Shown: piece after piece, positions 23,824-33,340 of the stretch | Position numbering within the stretch: position 1 is the first letter of the stretch | Layout: each line of letters starts with the position of its first letter | Assembly (NCBI GenBank): GCA_903887375.1 | Contig: CAISPN010000098.1 | Coordinates: 1-38,444 of the forward strand | DNA: 38,444 bases | Reading direction: 5' to 3' | DNA from: an uncultured cyanobacterium | Lineage (GTDB): Bacteria > Cyanobacteriota > Cyanobacteriia > Cyanobacteriales > Microcystaceae | Made by a program: the position numbers and the translations under genes | The notes under the pieces: model-generated | The model's input: only the letters and a program-made list of their open reading frames with translations | Told to the model about the DNA's origin: nothing | The model's database searches: none

Positions 23824-24667
23824 TAGCAAATTTGAGATTTAAAATTGATAGTACCAAGATAATCAGAAATAGAACCAATCCAATAGTACAAGCATAGTTA
23901 ACTTCTAGTTCTTTAAAGGCCTTTTCGTAAATGTAATATACTATAGTTTTTGAACTATTATAAGGGCCTCCTTGAGTTAGAATATAGACCTCTTCAAAAG
24001 TCTTAGTCGCCGCAATGGACGAAATAACAGCCACCAAAATTAGATATGGTCTCATCAGAGGTAAGGTAATATCCCAATGTTTAAGTAAACCATCAGAACC
24101 ATCTAAAGAAGCGGCTTCGTATAGCTCTGGAGATATAGATTGCAATCCGGCCAGATAAATGACCATATAGTAACCTAGCCCTTTCCAGATTGTTACTAAC
24201 ATCACACTCCAAATAGCCCAATTCGGACTAGTCAGCCAAGGGATTTTTGCTTGTAAGAGGTGATTGAAAATTCCATCTGAACTATAAATAGCCTTCCAAG
24301 CAATACCTACTACCACGATAGAGAGAATCACCGGGATGTAATAGGCTAATCTAAACCAGTTGATTCCTTTTAATTTCTGGTTAACCAAGATAGCCAAGCC
24401 AAGAGATAAAAAGACCAAAACAGGGACAGTTGCAGCCAAAACCAGAAGAGTATTACCTAGAGTCTTCCAAAAAATATGATCTGCCAACATTTTTTGAAAA
24501 TTAGCTAGCCCCACCCAATCTGGAGCCTTGGTCAAATTGTAATTATAGTGACTAAAGCTCAAAGAGAAAGATTGAAAGGCAGGCCAAAAAACCGTCAAAA
24601 TCAGCACTAACAAAGCTGGTGCTAAAAAAAGGTATGGCATAAGTAATCTAGGGAAAAACTTTTTCAT
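23810..24667 (-). CDS. Carbohydrate-type ABC transporter permease (MalF/UgpA-like), lone
   Basis: A 285-residue six-helix permease of the sugar (CUT1) class, with the motif MPYLFLAPALLVL at the start and the EAA loop ELYEAASLDGSDGLLKHWDITLPLM (about 187-211). ATG 24667 is the start, because its ATGA overlaps the stop of the esterase; an upstream in-frame start at 24757 would lie inside the esterase gene. No MalG-type partner, sugar-binding protein or ATPase is nearby; instead a peptide-class binding protein and permease follow. Either the partners are elsewhere or the operon has been rearranged. GgtC-type glucosylglycerol permeases are possible relatives. Confidence 0.92.
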   Translation of the reverse strand: MKKFFPRLLMPYLFLAPALLVLILTVFWPAFQSFSLSFSHYNYNLTKAPDWVGLANFQKMLADHIFWKTLGNTLLVLAATVPVLVFLSLGLAILVNQKLKGINWFRLAYYIPVILSIVVVGIAWKAIYSSDGIFNHLLQAKIPWLTSPNWAIWSVMLVTIWKGLGYYMVIYLAGLQSISPELYEAASLDGSDGLLKHWDITLPLMRPYLILVAVISSIAATKTFEEVYILTQGGPYNSSKTIVYYIYEKAFKELEVNYACTIGLVLFLIILVLSILNLKFANVQN

Positions 24668-25401
24668 AATTGCTCTGCTAAAAAGTTCTTGATATGCTGA
24701 AATACCTTCTCTTTTTCTACATCTAGGGTTATGTTGTGTCCAGATTTTTCCAACCAAATTAACTGCTTATGTGAACTTGCTAAATTCTCATAGAGAAAAA
24801 TCGCTTCATTTGGCTCAACTACCGTATCACAAGGAGATTGAATAATCAAGGTATGGGGTGTCACCTCAGCCAATCTGCCTCTAACTATGGAGATTAACTC
24901 TACAGCGCTACTGACAGCATCTAGGTTAAAAGTTGAATAGCCCAAAAATGGTAGATCATTTGATTTAACCCTAGGCACTTCCTTGAGGATATCTTTGAAC
25001 ATTGATAAGAGGAACTCAGGCTTAAAAGGAGAATACCAGGGCTTTTTGATAGCCAAAAAAGGACTCAACAAAACAAGACTATTAAAAGAATAATTGCAGG
25101 CTAGATAGAGCGCAAGTGGCGATCCAGTAGAAAAGCCAATGACACAAATCGAAGCATAATTACGGGCGAGAGCTTGATAGTTTTGTTCTATCGCTTCATA
25201 CCACTGCTCCCAATTAGAAGGCGGCATTTTAACCATATCTTCACCGTGGCCAGGATAGTTAATACCTTGTACTGTATATCCTGCTTGATAGAGGTACTCC
25301 CCCAAGGATCTCATTTCGTAGACACCACCGCCTAGTCCATGGAGCAAAAGACAGGCATGTTCGGTCTTATTAGACAAAAAGAAAGGTTCATTACTGAGCA
25401 T
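24664..25401 (-). CDS. Alpha/beta-hydrolase, carboxylesterase/lipase-like (Est30 type)
   Basis: A 245-residue serine hydrolase. The nucleophile elbow is GFSTG with Ser91, the acid is Asp192 (IQSPCDTVVEP) and the base His222 (EKSGHNITLD). The oxyanion segment LLLHGLGGG (18-26) precedes. This order and length match the Est30/monoacylglycerol lipase group, which cleaves short-chain esters. No signal peptide is seen, so it acts in the cytoplasm. It is the first gene of a five-gene minus-strand operon and its TGA overlaps the ATG of the permease (ATGA), a sign of translational coupling. It is divergent from valS with only 61 bases between. Confidence 0.92.
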   Translation of the reverse strand: MLSNEPFFLSNKTEHACLLLHGLGGGVYEMRSLGEYLYQAGYTVQGINYPGHGEDMVKMPPSNWEQWYEAIEQNYQALARNYASICVIGFSTGSPLALYLACNYSFNSLVLLSPFLAIKKPWYSPFKPEFLLSMFKDILKEVPRVKSNDLPFLGYSTFNLDAVSSAVELISIVRGRLAEVTPHTLIIQSPCDTVVEPNEAIFLYENLASSHKQLIWLEKSGHNITLDVEKEKVFQHIKNFLAEQL

Positions 25402-25438
25402 ACTATGGCAAAATTTACTAAGAGAGACTCCAGAATAC

Positions 25439-25458
25439 CAAGATTATTCAAGATTATT
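25439..25458. repeat. Tandem 10-bp repeat upstream of valS
   Basis: CAAGATTATT occurs twice head-to-tail just before the valS start, in the 61-base divergent spacer. It may overlap the valS -10 region; no ribosome-binding site is visible between it and the ATG. Confidence 0.5.
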
Positions 25459-25462
25459 TTAG

Positions 25463-28174
25463 ATGACTGAACTTGACCTACCTACACAATACGACCATAG
25501 TAGTACTGAAAAGAAATGGCAGCAACTCTGGCAGTCCAAGGAAATTTATAAAGCCAATGCCTCTTCAAACAAGGACAAAGTTTATTCTATCGTCATTCCT
25601 CCTCCCAATGTTACTGGCAGTCTCCATATGGGTCATGCCTTCAACACCGCTTTGATTGATACTCTAGTTAGATATCATCGTATGTGTGGTTACAATACCC
25701 TATGTTTACCAGGTACCGATCACGCCAGCATAGCAGTACAAACAATTATAGAAAAACAGTTAAAAGAGCAAGGCAAAACCCGCAAAGATCTCACTAGGGA
25801 AGACTTTTTAGAAAAAGCTTGGCAATGGAAAAGACAATCAGGTGATACCATTGTCGGACAGCTGCGCAGACTGGGTCTTTCAGCTGACTGGAGCAGAGAG
25901 CGATTCACTTTAGATGAGCAGCTTTGTTTAGCTGTCAGAGAGGCCTTTGTCAGACTCTATGAAGATGGACTGATCTACCGCGGCGAGTATCTGGTCAATT
26001 GGTGTCCAGCATCCCAATCAGCAGTCTCCGATCTAGAAGTAGAAATGCAGGAAGTCCAGGGAAATTTGTGGTACTTGAAATATCCCCTGAGCGATGGCAG
26101 TGGCTCTATAGAAGTAGCAACCACCAGACCAGAAACCATGTTAGGTGATACAGGTATAGCAGTCAACCCTGAAGATCCTCGCTATCGTCATTTGATAGGA
26201 AAAAGCGTCACTTTACCTATTTTAAATAGAGAAATTCCCATCTTTGGAGATGATTTAGTAGATCCTGATTTTGGAACAGGCTGCGTTAAGGTCACACCTG
26301 CTCATGATCCTAATGATTTTCTAATGGGTCAAAGGCATCAGCTTGCCTCAATCAATATTCTCAACAAAGATGGCACACTCAATGAAAATGCCGGACCTTT
26401 TGCCGGGGATGATCGCTTTGTAGCCAGAAAAAAATTAGTGACCAAACTCGAGCAAGAAGGAGTACTATCTAAAATCGAAGAATATGTCCATTCTGTACCC
26501 TATAGCGATAGAGGCAAAGTACCAATTGAACCACTTATTTCCACACAGTGGTTTGTCAAGATAGAAGAATTAGCCCAAAGTACATTGAAATACTTGGATC
26601 AAGATAACCTCCCTACATTTGTCCCCGAGCGCTGGAGCAAAGTTTATAGAGACTGGCTAGTTAAATTAAACAATTGGTGTATCTCCCGACAACTTTGGTG
26701 GGGACATCAAATACCTGCTTGGTACGTAGTTAGCAAAACTTCTGGGGAAATTACTGCCGAGACCCCTTTTGTTGTAGCTAGATCCCAGAGTGAAGCAGAG
26801 ATAATCGCAAAAGAAAAATATGGATCTGATATAGTTCTAGAGCAAGATCCTGATGTTTTGGATACTTGGTTTTCCTCAGGATTATGGCCTTTTTCTACCC
26901 TGGGCTGGCCTGAAAACACTGAAGATATGAAGGTCTATTTCCCCACCTCAACTCTAGTTACAGGCTTTGATATTATCTTTTTCTGGGTAGCTAGGATGAC
27001 CTTAATGTCAACATACTTAACTAAACAAATCCCCTTTCAAGATGTCTATATCCATGGTTTAGTCAGAGATGAAAAGGGCAAAAAAATGTCCAAATCTGCC
27101 AACAATGGCATAGATCCCTTACTTTTGATTGAAAAATATGGTGTAGATGCCCTTAGGTATACCCTGATTCGGGAAGTAGCAGGAGCCGGTCAAGATATCG
27201 CTCTTCAATATAACCGCAAAACCAATGAATCCGAATCGGTTCAAGCATCGCGTAATTTTGCCAACAAACTCTGGAATGCATCTCGTTTTGTGATGATGAA
27301 CCTATCTGGCCAAACTCCCAACAATCTTGATTTTTCCTCAGCTACTTTAGAATTATCAGACAAATGGATTCTCTCTCGTTTTAACCAGACTGTCTCTCAA
27401 ACCAGAAACTTGATTGAAAACTATGGACTAGGTGAAGCGGCCAAGGGTCTTTATGAATTTATCTGGCATGATTTTTGTGACTGGTATATTGAGCTGACGA
27501 AATCGCGCCTTTTTCAAAACGACGATCCAGTTGCCAAGGCAGTTCTTGGATATGTTTTAGATGGAATTCTCAGACTTTTGCATCCATTTATGCCCCATAT
27601 CACAGAGGAGATTTGGTCTAGCCTGAATCAATCAAATCAACAATTTCTCTCTCTAGAAGCTTATCCTGAGACAAATAGTGAATATCTCAATCCTCCTTTA
27701 GAGGAATCTTTCAATTTTCTCATTGGCGTTATACGCACTATACGCAACTTGAGGGCAGAGGCCGCAATCAAACCAGCAATTAAAGTTAATATAATTCTAC
27801 ATAGTGAAAGTTTAACTGAAAAATCCATACTCTTAGAGGGCAAGAAATACATTCAAGATCTAGCTAAAGTAGAACAGATAAGTTTGGTTGATATCCTAGA
27901 AGAGCAATATAATCAGTCACTGGCATCTCTATATGACACCACTCAAATAGTACTTCCACTCAAAGGTGTAATTGATATATCCCCTTTACTAGCCAAACTA
28001 GTCAAAAGTATTGCTAAAGTAGAAAAAGACATCACTAATCTCAATGCTCGTCTCAATAAACCAGGTTTTCTAGAACAGGCTCCCGGAGAATTAATCCAAG
28101 CAAGTCGAGCTTCTTTAGCCGAAGCAGAAAAACAATTATTGATCCTTCAGCAACAGTACGACAGATTAAATTAG
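25463..28174 (+). CDS. valS: Valyl-tRNA synthetase
   Basis: A 903-residue class Ia synthetase that charges tRNA-Val. The HIGH motif is HMGH at 55-58 and the KMSKS loop at 541-545; the editing (CP1) domain lies between about 190 and 340 with [15 protein letters not shown]. The anticodon-binding domain is around 630-780, and a C-terminal coiled coil (about 835-903, rich in Lys/Glu/Leu heptads) is the usual ValRS tRNA-binding arm. Length and domain order are normal. It stands alone, divergent from the esterase operon and followed by an 84-base gap. Confidence 0.98.
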   Translation: MTELDLPTQYDHSSTEKKWQQLWQSKEIYKANASSNKDKVYSIVIPPPNVTGSLHMGHAFNTALIDTLVRYHRMCGYNTLCLPGTDHASIAVQTIIEKQLKEQGKTRKDLTREDFLEKAWQWKRQSGDTIVGQLRRLGLSADWSRERFTLDEQLCLAVREAFVRLYEDGLIYRGEYLVNWCPASQSAVSDLEVEMQEVQGNLWYLKYPLSDGSGSIEVATTRPETMLGDTGIAVNPEDPRYRHLIGKSVTLPILNREIPIFGDDLVDPDFGTGCVKVTPAHDPNDFLMGQRHQLASINILNKDGTLNENAGPFAGDDRFVARKKLVTKLEQEGVLSKIEEYVHSVPYSDRGKVPIEPLISTQWFVKIEELAQSTLKYLDQDNLPTFVPERWSKVYRDWLVKLNNWCISRQLWWGHQIPAWYVVSKTSGEITAETPFVVARSQSEAEIIAKEKYGSDIVLEQDPDVLDTWFSSGLWPFSTLGWPENTEDMKVYFPTSTLVTGFDIIFFWVARMTLMSTYLTKQIPFQDVYIHGLVRDEKGKKMSKSANNGIDPLLLIEKYGVDALRYTLIREVAGAGQDIALQYNRKTNESESVQASRNFANKLWNASRFVMMNLSGQTPNNLDFSSATLELSDKWILSRFNQTVSQTRNLIENYGLGEAAKGLYEFIWHDFCDWYIELTKSRLFQNDDPVAKAVLGYVLDGILRLLHPFMPHITEEIWSSLNQSNQQFLSLEAYPETNSEYLNPPLEESFNFLIGVIRTIRNLRAEAAIKPAIKVNIILHSESLTEKSILLEGKKYIQDLAKVEQISLVDILEEQYNQSLASLYDTTQIVLPLKGVIDISPLLAKLVKSIAKVEKDITNLNARLNKPGFLEQAPGELIQASRASLAEAEKQLLILQQQYDRLN

Positions 28175-28258
28175 ATGTTTTTATCTCTAAAAAGTCTAGA
28201 ATGAGAAGGGCTCGAAAACAAGCTTGAAAAGTACAGAGTTTGAGGTTTGATTTAGTTA

Positions 28259-29623
28259 ATGGTTACAAAAACAAGCGGGATCATCTCGGCTACACCCACT
28301 TTTTGGGAGAGAATTAACTGGACTTGGGCTCATTCTCTGTTGATAGTCACCTACATTACACAAATCTTGCTTATTATTCCAGGTTTTACTGGGTTTCGTC
28401 CTGTTTTAAGAACCATAGGCTTTGCCTTTGCGCTGTTTCTGCTCTATAAATTCAGAAACGGTAGAGAGAGATACGTAGGTTATGATGCTGCCAGATTCAT
28501 CTTGGGGATTTTGATAGCACAGATATGTCTTCACCCTTATAACAATAGTGTTGCTTCATCGATAGCTCAAGTAGCTTTCTATATAGCCGTTTTGAGTCCA
28601 GTTTTTTGGGTACCACAGTTAAACCTTAGAGAAGCAGGCTTTGAAAGTCTCATGTTTGTTATATGGGGTTTCCAAAGTCTCAGCTCGATCTTTGGGGTAC
28701 TGCAAGTAGTTTATCCTGGAAGATTCCAGCCTGCTATATCTGAAGTAATCACCAATTCTAAATTCTCTGTGGATGCTGTAAGTCTCACACTGGCTAATGG
28801 AATCAGAATACCCAGGCCTTCAGGGCTTTCGGATGCACCAGGGGCAGCAGGAGCAGCAGGATATTATGCCTTTTTGATAGGAATTATCATTTTTCTTAGG
28901 TATAAAAATTTACCAGTTAGAATATTGGGCTTACTCTCTAGCGCAATAGGTTTATTTTGTATTTACTTGAGCGAGATTCGCTCTTTGCTGGTTTTGGCTG
29001 TAGTCTCGGTTATTTTTTTAGGATTGGTTTTTTTAAGAACAGGTCAGATTGCCCGTGTGATTTTAGTTTGGGCAGGTTCGGCAGGCTTGTTTTTTGGCGC
29101 TTTTAGCTGGGCAGTGTTTTTTGGAGGAAACAGTACAATAACTCGAGTATTTTCTTTATTTGCTGGCTCAGCTACCGAAGTTTATCAAAAGCATAGGGGG
29201 TATTTTCTTGCGCAGACCATTAATGATTTACTACCACAATATCCCTTAGGAGCAGGATTAGGAAGATGGGGAATGATGAACTATTTTTTTGGAGATTTTA
29301 CTAATCCTGACTCACAACCATTATGGGTAGAGATTCAGTGGACAGGATGGTTATTTGATGGAGGTATACCATTAATACTAGCTTACAGCTATGCTATTTT
29401 AGTAGCTGCTTTTGCCGCTTTAAAAATGGCGAATAATCGCAAATTGGGAGACTTTACTCTATGGGGCGCGTTACTTTTTGCCTATAGTATTAGCTTGATT
29501 GTTAATACTTTTAGCTATCCAGTTTTCCAAAGTCAATCTGGATTAGAGTTTTGGTTATTTAATGCAGCTCTTTTATCTGCTTTCAAAGATGAACAAGTTT
29601 CTTTACCTGCCACCCAAAGATGA
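28259..29623 (+). CDS. O-antigen ligase/polymerase-like membrane protein
   Basis: A 454-residue membrane protein with about ten hydrophobic helices and one large loop (about 285-345) containing a basic patch and aromatic residues (KHRGYFLAQTINDLLPQYPLGAGLGRWG). This design, with RxxL-type loops, matches the Wzy/WaaL group that joins sugar repeat units in the periplasm. It ends four bases into the following GT4 glycosyltransferase (ATGA), so the two act together in surface polysaccharide assembly. Which polymer is made is unknown. It is the first gene of a nine-gene plus-strand run. Confidence 0.82.
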   Translation: MVTKTSGIISATPTFWERINWTWAHSLLIVTYITQILLIIPGFTGFRPVLRTIGFAFALFLLYKFRNGRERYVGYDAARFILGILIAQICLHPYNNSVASSIAQVAFYIAVLSPVFWVPQLNLREAGFESLMFVIWGFQSLSSIFGVLQVVYPGRFQPAISEVITNSKFSVDAVSLTLANGIRIPRPSGLSDAPGAAGAAGYYAFLIGIIIFLRYKNLPVRILGLLSSAIGLFCIYLSEIRSLLVLAVVSVIFLGLVFLRTGQIARVILVWAGSAGLFFGAFSWAVFFGGNSTITRVFSLFAGSATEVYQKHRGYFLAQTINDLLPQYPLGAGLGRWGMMNYFFGDFTNPDSQPLWVEIQWTGWLFDGGIPLILAYSYAILVAAFAALKMANNRKLGDFTLWGALLFAYSISLIVNTFSYPVFQSQSGLEFWLFNAALLSAFKDEQVSLPATQR

Positions 29624-30756
29624 AATCTTACCTGTTAGTATCTGGAGATTTTGTTAAAACTGGTGGAATGGATAGGGCTAATTTTGCCTTAGCTGATTAT
29701 CTAGCTAGAATAGGCAGACAAGTCAATTTATTCGGACATAGAGCGGCGCCAGAATTGTTATCCTATGAGAACTTGCAATTCCATCAAGTTCCCAAAATTG
29801 CCAATTCCTATTTTCTAAGCGCACCTTGGTTCAACTGGAGTGGTGTTCAGCTTGCACGAAAATTATCAGATACTGGTTGTAACGTTTTAGTCAATGGTGG
29901 CAACTGCCAGTGGGGAGATATCAATTGGGTGCATTATGTTCACGCCAGTTATAAACCTGATAGCAAAACAGGTCTACTTTACAAGATTAAAAATAATATC
30001 TCCGCGCAAATGTCTCTTGAAAAAGAACTAAAGGCATTAAAAGCGGCCAGACTTATAATTGCCAATTCAGAGCTAACCAAGCGAGATTTAATTGAAAAAT
30101 TGCAGATCCCTGCTGAAAAAATCGTCAGAATCTATTATGGGATTGATCCAGAGAGTTTTTATCCAGTCAAAGAGCAACAAAAAAGAGAGATAAGAGCTCA
30201 ATTGGGTTGGCCTGAAGATAAAAATATCTTCATTTTTATTGGCGCTTTGGGTGATCGTCGTAAAGGATTTGATACATTATTTGCAGCTTGGCAAAAGTTA
30301 AACCAAACAAAAGATTGGAAAAATCATTGCCAGCTGATGGTTATTGGAACAGGAGCTGAACTAGTTGAATGGCAAACTAGAACCAAAGATGCCAACATAA
30401 ATAATATTGAGTTTTTGGGGCGTCGCACAGATGTTCCGGTTTTATTGAGAGCAGGAGACGCTTTAGTTGCGCCTTCACGCTATGAAGCCTATGGATTAGG
30501 GGTAAGAGAGGCTTTATGTACGGGGCTACCAGCTATAGTCAGTGCCAATGCTGGAGTAGCAGAGCATTATGACTACCAATTACAAGATCTCTTGCTACTT
30601 GATCCTAACAATGCAGATGAATTATATATTCGTTTGCTCAATTGGCAAAAAAACAAGTCACGATATAGCGAACTAATATCCCATCTCTGTGATCAGTTGC
30701 GCTCCCACAGTTGGGATAATATGGCCAGAGATATCATAGATAAGATTGAAGCTTAA
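29620..30756 (+). CDS. GT4-family glycosyltransferase
   Basis: A 378-residue retaining glycosyltransferase with GT-B fold. The sugar-nucleotide-binding C-terminal half shows GDRRKGFD (211-218, basic residues for the phosphate), GRRTDVP (268-274) and the EX7E motif, Glu289 and Glu297 (SRYEAYGLGVREALC). The N-terminal acceptor domain begins SGDFVKTGGMDRA with the glycine-rich loop. It adds a sugar from a nucleotide donor onto a lipid-linked or free glycan in the cytoplasm. The ATG overlaps the stop of the Wzy-like gene; pncB starts 14 bases later. Confidence 0.93.
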   Translation: MKSYLLVSGDFVKTGGMDRANFALADYLARIGRQVNLFGHRAAPELLSYENLQFHQVPKIANSYFLSAPWFNWSGVQLARKLSDTGCNVLVNGGNCQWGDINWVHYVHASYKPDSKTGLLYKIKNNISAQMSLEKELKALKAARLIIANSELTKRDLIEKLQIPAEKIVRIYYGIDPESFYPVKEQQKREIRAQLGWPEDKNIFIFIGALGDRRKGFDTLFAAWQKLNQTKDWKNHCQLMVIGTGAELVEWQTRTKDANINNIEFLGRRTDVPVLLRAGDALVAPSRYEAYGLGVREALCTGLPAIVSANAGVAEHYDYQLQDLLLLDPNNADELYIRLLNWQKNKSRYSELISHLCDQLRSHSWDNMARDIIDKIEA

Positions 30757-30770
30757 CAACCCCAGCAAAT

Positions 30771-32114
30771 ATGTCGATAACAGATAAGAATCTTTATTTC
30801 GAGATTCAAGACTGTAGCCTACTGACAGATTTATACCAACTCACCATGAGCGCCTGTTATGTAGGGCAAGCAATTGCTCACAATAGAGCAAGCTTTGAAC
30901 TTTTTTGTAGAAAACTACCAAAAGACTTTGGCTATCTCATCGCTATGGGACTAGAGCAGGTTTTGAGTTATCTACAACAGTTGAAATTTAGCCCCGAGCA
31001 AATTCAAGCGCTGCAAGATACAGGTTTGTTTAAAGCTGCTCCTGATGAGTTTTGGAATTTACTAGAAAAAGCAAAATTTGAAGGAGATGTTTGGGCAGTA
31101 GTTGAAGGAACAGCAATTGGTGCCTATGAGCCCATTTTGAGAATTGAAGGACCCCTGTGGCAAGCTCAGATAGTTGAGAGCTATGTGCTCAACACAATCA
31201 ACTATCAGACAATGATCGCTACCAAGGCTGCACGTCTGAGGGATACAGCTGGAGATGAGGCAATTCTGCTGGAATTTGGAACAAGAAGAGCCTTTAGTCC
31301 TCAAGGGGCTCTCTGGGCTGCGCGCGCTGCTATTGCTGGCGGGATGAATACAACTTCCAATGTTCTAGCAGCTTTAAAATTGGGAATCCTGCCTCAAGGA
31401 ACAATGGCCCATTCTTTGATCATGGCTTTTGAAGCTTTAGGGAAAAAAGAGCAAGAGGTTTTCGCCGCTTTTAATAGTTATTTTCCAGAAAGTGTAATGT
31501 TGATTGACACGATAGATGTATTAGCAGCAGCGCGCCAAATAGCCCAATCCCAACTCAAAATCTCTGGAGTTAGAATCGATTCTGGAGATCTGGTTCAACT
31601 TTCCCGGCAAGTTAGAGAAATTCTACCCGAAGTTAAGATTATTGTTAGCGGAGATCTTGATGAATGGGAAATTGCCAAACTCAAAAGTAATAATTGTCCA
31701 ATTGATGGTTATGGAATCGGAACCAAACTAGTAAGCCCACAGCAGCAGATCGTCAATGGAGTTTATAAATTAGTTGAAATAGAAGGAATTCCCACAGCTA
31801 AACACTCAGAAAATAAAATGAATTATCCAGGCAGAAAACAGATTTTTCGTTCAGCCAAAGGAGATCGTTTAGCGCTATTTGACGAACGAGCTCTACCAGG
31901 TGAATATCCTCTATTAGAATTAGTGATGAAAAATGGCGAACGCTTATCTAGGGAAAATTCACTAGAGCAGATCAAAGATAAAACGGCGCAATCAGTAAAA
32001 CAATTGAGCCTAGAAACGCGCAGAATCAGCCAACCGATTCCCATATCTCTAGAAATTAGCGTGGCGCTGGAAAAACTTAAAAATCAGGTTTTAAATGAAA
32101 AATGCTCAATATAG
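30771..32114 (+). CDS. pncB: Nicotinate phosphoribosyltransferase
   Basis: Converts nicotinate and PRPP to nicotinate mononucleotide, the entry step of Preiss-Handler NAD salvage. The 447-residue protein begins with the typical LTDLYQLTMSACY (18-30) and contains LEFGTRRAFSPQGA (168-180) and the phosphorylatable His214 (GTMAHSLIMAF), GVRIDSGDL and a glycine-rich GYGIGTKL. It overlaps nadD by 13 bases and heads the NAD block. The N-terminal 17 residues before the conserved part are compatible with ATG 30771. Confidence 0.96.
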   Translation: MSITDKNLYFEIQDCSLLTDLYQLTMSACYVGQAIAHNRASFELFCRKLPKDFGYLIAMGLEQVLSYLQQLKFSPEQIQALQDTGLFKAAPDEFWNLLEKAKFEGDVWAVVEGTAIGAYEPILRIEGPLWQAQIVESYVLNTINYQTMIATKAARLRDTAGDEAILLEFGTRRAFSPQGALWAARAAIAGGMNTTSNVLAALKLGILPQGTMAHSLIMAFEALGKKEQEVFAAFNSYFPESVMLIDTIDVLAAARQIAQSQLKISGVRIDSGDLVQLSRQVREILPEVKIIVSGDLDEWEIAKLKSNNCPIDGYGIGTKLVSPQQQIVNGVYKLVEIEGIPTAKHSENKMNYPGRKQIFRSAKGDRLALFDERALPGEYPLLELVMKNGERLSRENSLEQIKDKTAQSVKQLSLETRRISQPIPISLEISVALEKLKNQVLNEKCSI

Positions 32115-32674
32115 CTCTTTTTGGCACCAGCGCCGATCCACCAACTGCAGGACATCTTGCTATTTTGATATGGCTATCTTCTCATTACAATCTAGTAGCT
32201 GTCTGGGCATCTGATAATCCTTTTAAAGAAAAGCAAACTCCCCTAGAGCATAGAATGTCGATGCTCAATTTACTTATCCAAGAGACAAACCAACCCAATA
32301 TTGAACTGCGCGAAGATCTTAGCAATCGCCACACTCTAGTAAGCATAAAAAAAGCTCAAGAAGTCTGGGGAAAAGAGCAAAATTATTATTTAGTGATTGG
32401 TTCAGATCTACTCAAACAATTACCCTGTTGGTATCGCATTGAGGAAATTTTCAAATTGGCAAATATCTTGGTTATACCAAGGCCTAACTATCCCATTGAT
32501 TTTCAGGAAATAGATACTATTGAAAGTAAAGGAGCAAGTTGCCAAATTGCCGATTTAAAAGGGTTGCCAGTTTCTTCAACTGACTATCGCCAATGGCAAG
32601 ATGTAGAAGTGCTCACTCAATCTGTCAAAGATTATATTCAGAAAAAACATCTCTATGAAAAAAGACCTGAGTGA
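32102..32674 (+). CDS. nadD: Nicotinate-nucleotide adenylyltransferase
   Basis: Adenylates nicotinate mononucleotide with ATP to give deamido-NAD. The 190-residue Rossmann-type enzyme has the nucleotidyltransferase loop FGTSADPPTAGH (7-18; the (H/T)xGH motif with Thr15 and His18) and SSTDYR (156-161) for ATP phosphates. Its start is inside pncB and its last 20 bases overlap the start of the NrtR gene, so translation of the three is coupled. Length is near the family norm. Confidence 0.94.
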   Translation: MLNIALFGTSADPPTAGHLAILIWLSSHYNLVAVWASDNPFKEKQTPLEHRMSMLNLLIQETNQPNIELREDLSNRHTLVSIKKAQEVWGKEQNYYLVIGSDLLKQLPCWYRIEEIFKLANILVIPRPNYPIDFQEIDTIESKGASCQIADLKGLPVSSTDYRQWQDVEVLTQSVKDYIQKKHLYEKRPE

Positions 32675-33332
32675 TTTGAGGCTGGGGGTAGACAATGTAA
32701 TTTTCTCAGTCGATGCTCAATTTAATAGACTATTTGTTTTATTAGTTAAAAGAGAACAAAATCCCTACAAAGGCTACTGGGGTCTACCAGGAACGATAGT
32801 AAGAAAAGGCGAATCACTAGAAGATGCTGCCTACCGCATCCTCTCAGAAAAAATTCAAGTAAATAACCTCTATCTAGAACAGCTTTATACTTTTGGCAAT
32901 CAAGAGCAAGATTCTCAAGTTATGTATCTTTCGGTTAGCCATTTTGCCCTCTTGCGCTACGAGGAGGCAAAGTTATTAGAGCAAGATGCCGCATGGTATA
33001 GTTTAAAAGAGTTACCAGAACTCTCTTTTAACCATCGTGAGATTCTTGATTATGGTTATAAACGACTACGCAATAAACTAGAGTATAGCCCCATTGCTTT
33101 TGAGGTACTACCTGAACTATTTACTTTAAATGAGCTATATCAGCTATATTGTACTATATTGGGAGAGAATTTTTCAGATTATTCTAACTTTCGCTCCCGA
33201 TTGTTAAAGTTTGGCTTTCTTCGTGATAGCAAAACCAAAGTATATAGAGGAATTGGCAGGCCTGCGACACTATATCGCTTTGATCCTGATGCTTTTGCAC
33301 CTTTGAGGGACTACCCCTTGCTCTTTATCTGA
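32655..33332 (+). CDS. nrtR: NrtR-type NAD-pathway regulator (Nudix domain plus winged helix)
   Basis: A 225-residue fusion of an N-terminal Nudix fold (about 1-145) and a C-terminal winged helix (about 150-225, with NFRSRLLKFGFL and GRPATLYRFD). NrtR proteins repress NAD genes and sense ADP-ribose. The Nudix box here is degenerate: in GTIVRKGESLEDAAYRILSE the RE is RI and the EE is SE, and the later Gly is Gln, so hydrolysis is unlikely and ligand sensing likely. Synechocystis has its homologue next to nadE, as here. No operator could be recognised. It overlaps nadD by 20 bases. Confidence 0.9.
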   Translation: MKKDLSDLRLGVDNVIFSVDAQFNRLFVLLVKREQNPYKGYWGLPGTIVRKGESLEDAAYRILSEKIQVNNLYLEQLYTFGNQEQDSQVMYLSVSHFALLRYEEAKLLEQDAAWYSLKELPELSFNHREILDYGYKRLRNKLEYSPIAFEVLPELFTLNELYQLYCTILGENFSDYSNFRSRLLKFGFLRDSKTKVYRGIGRPATLYRFDPDAFAPLRDYPLLFI

Positions 33333-33340
33333 AAATCCCT

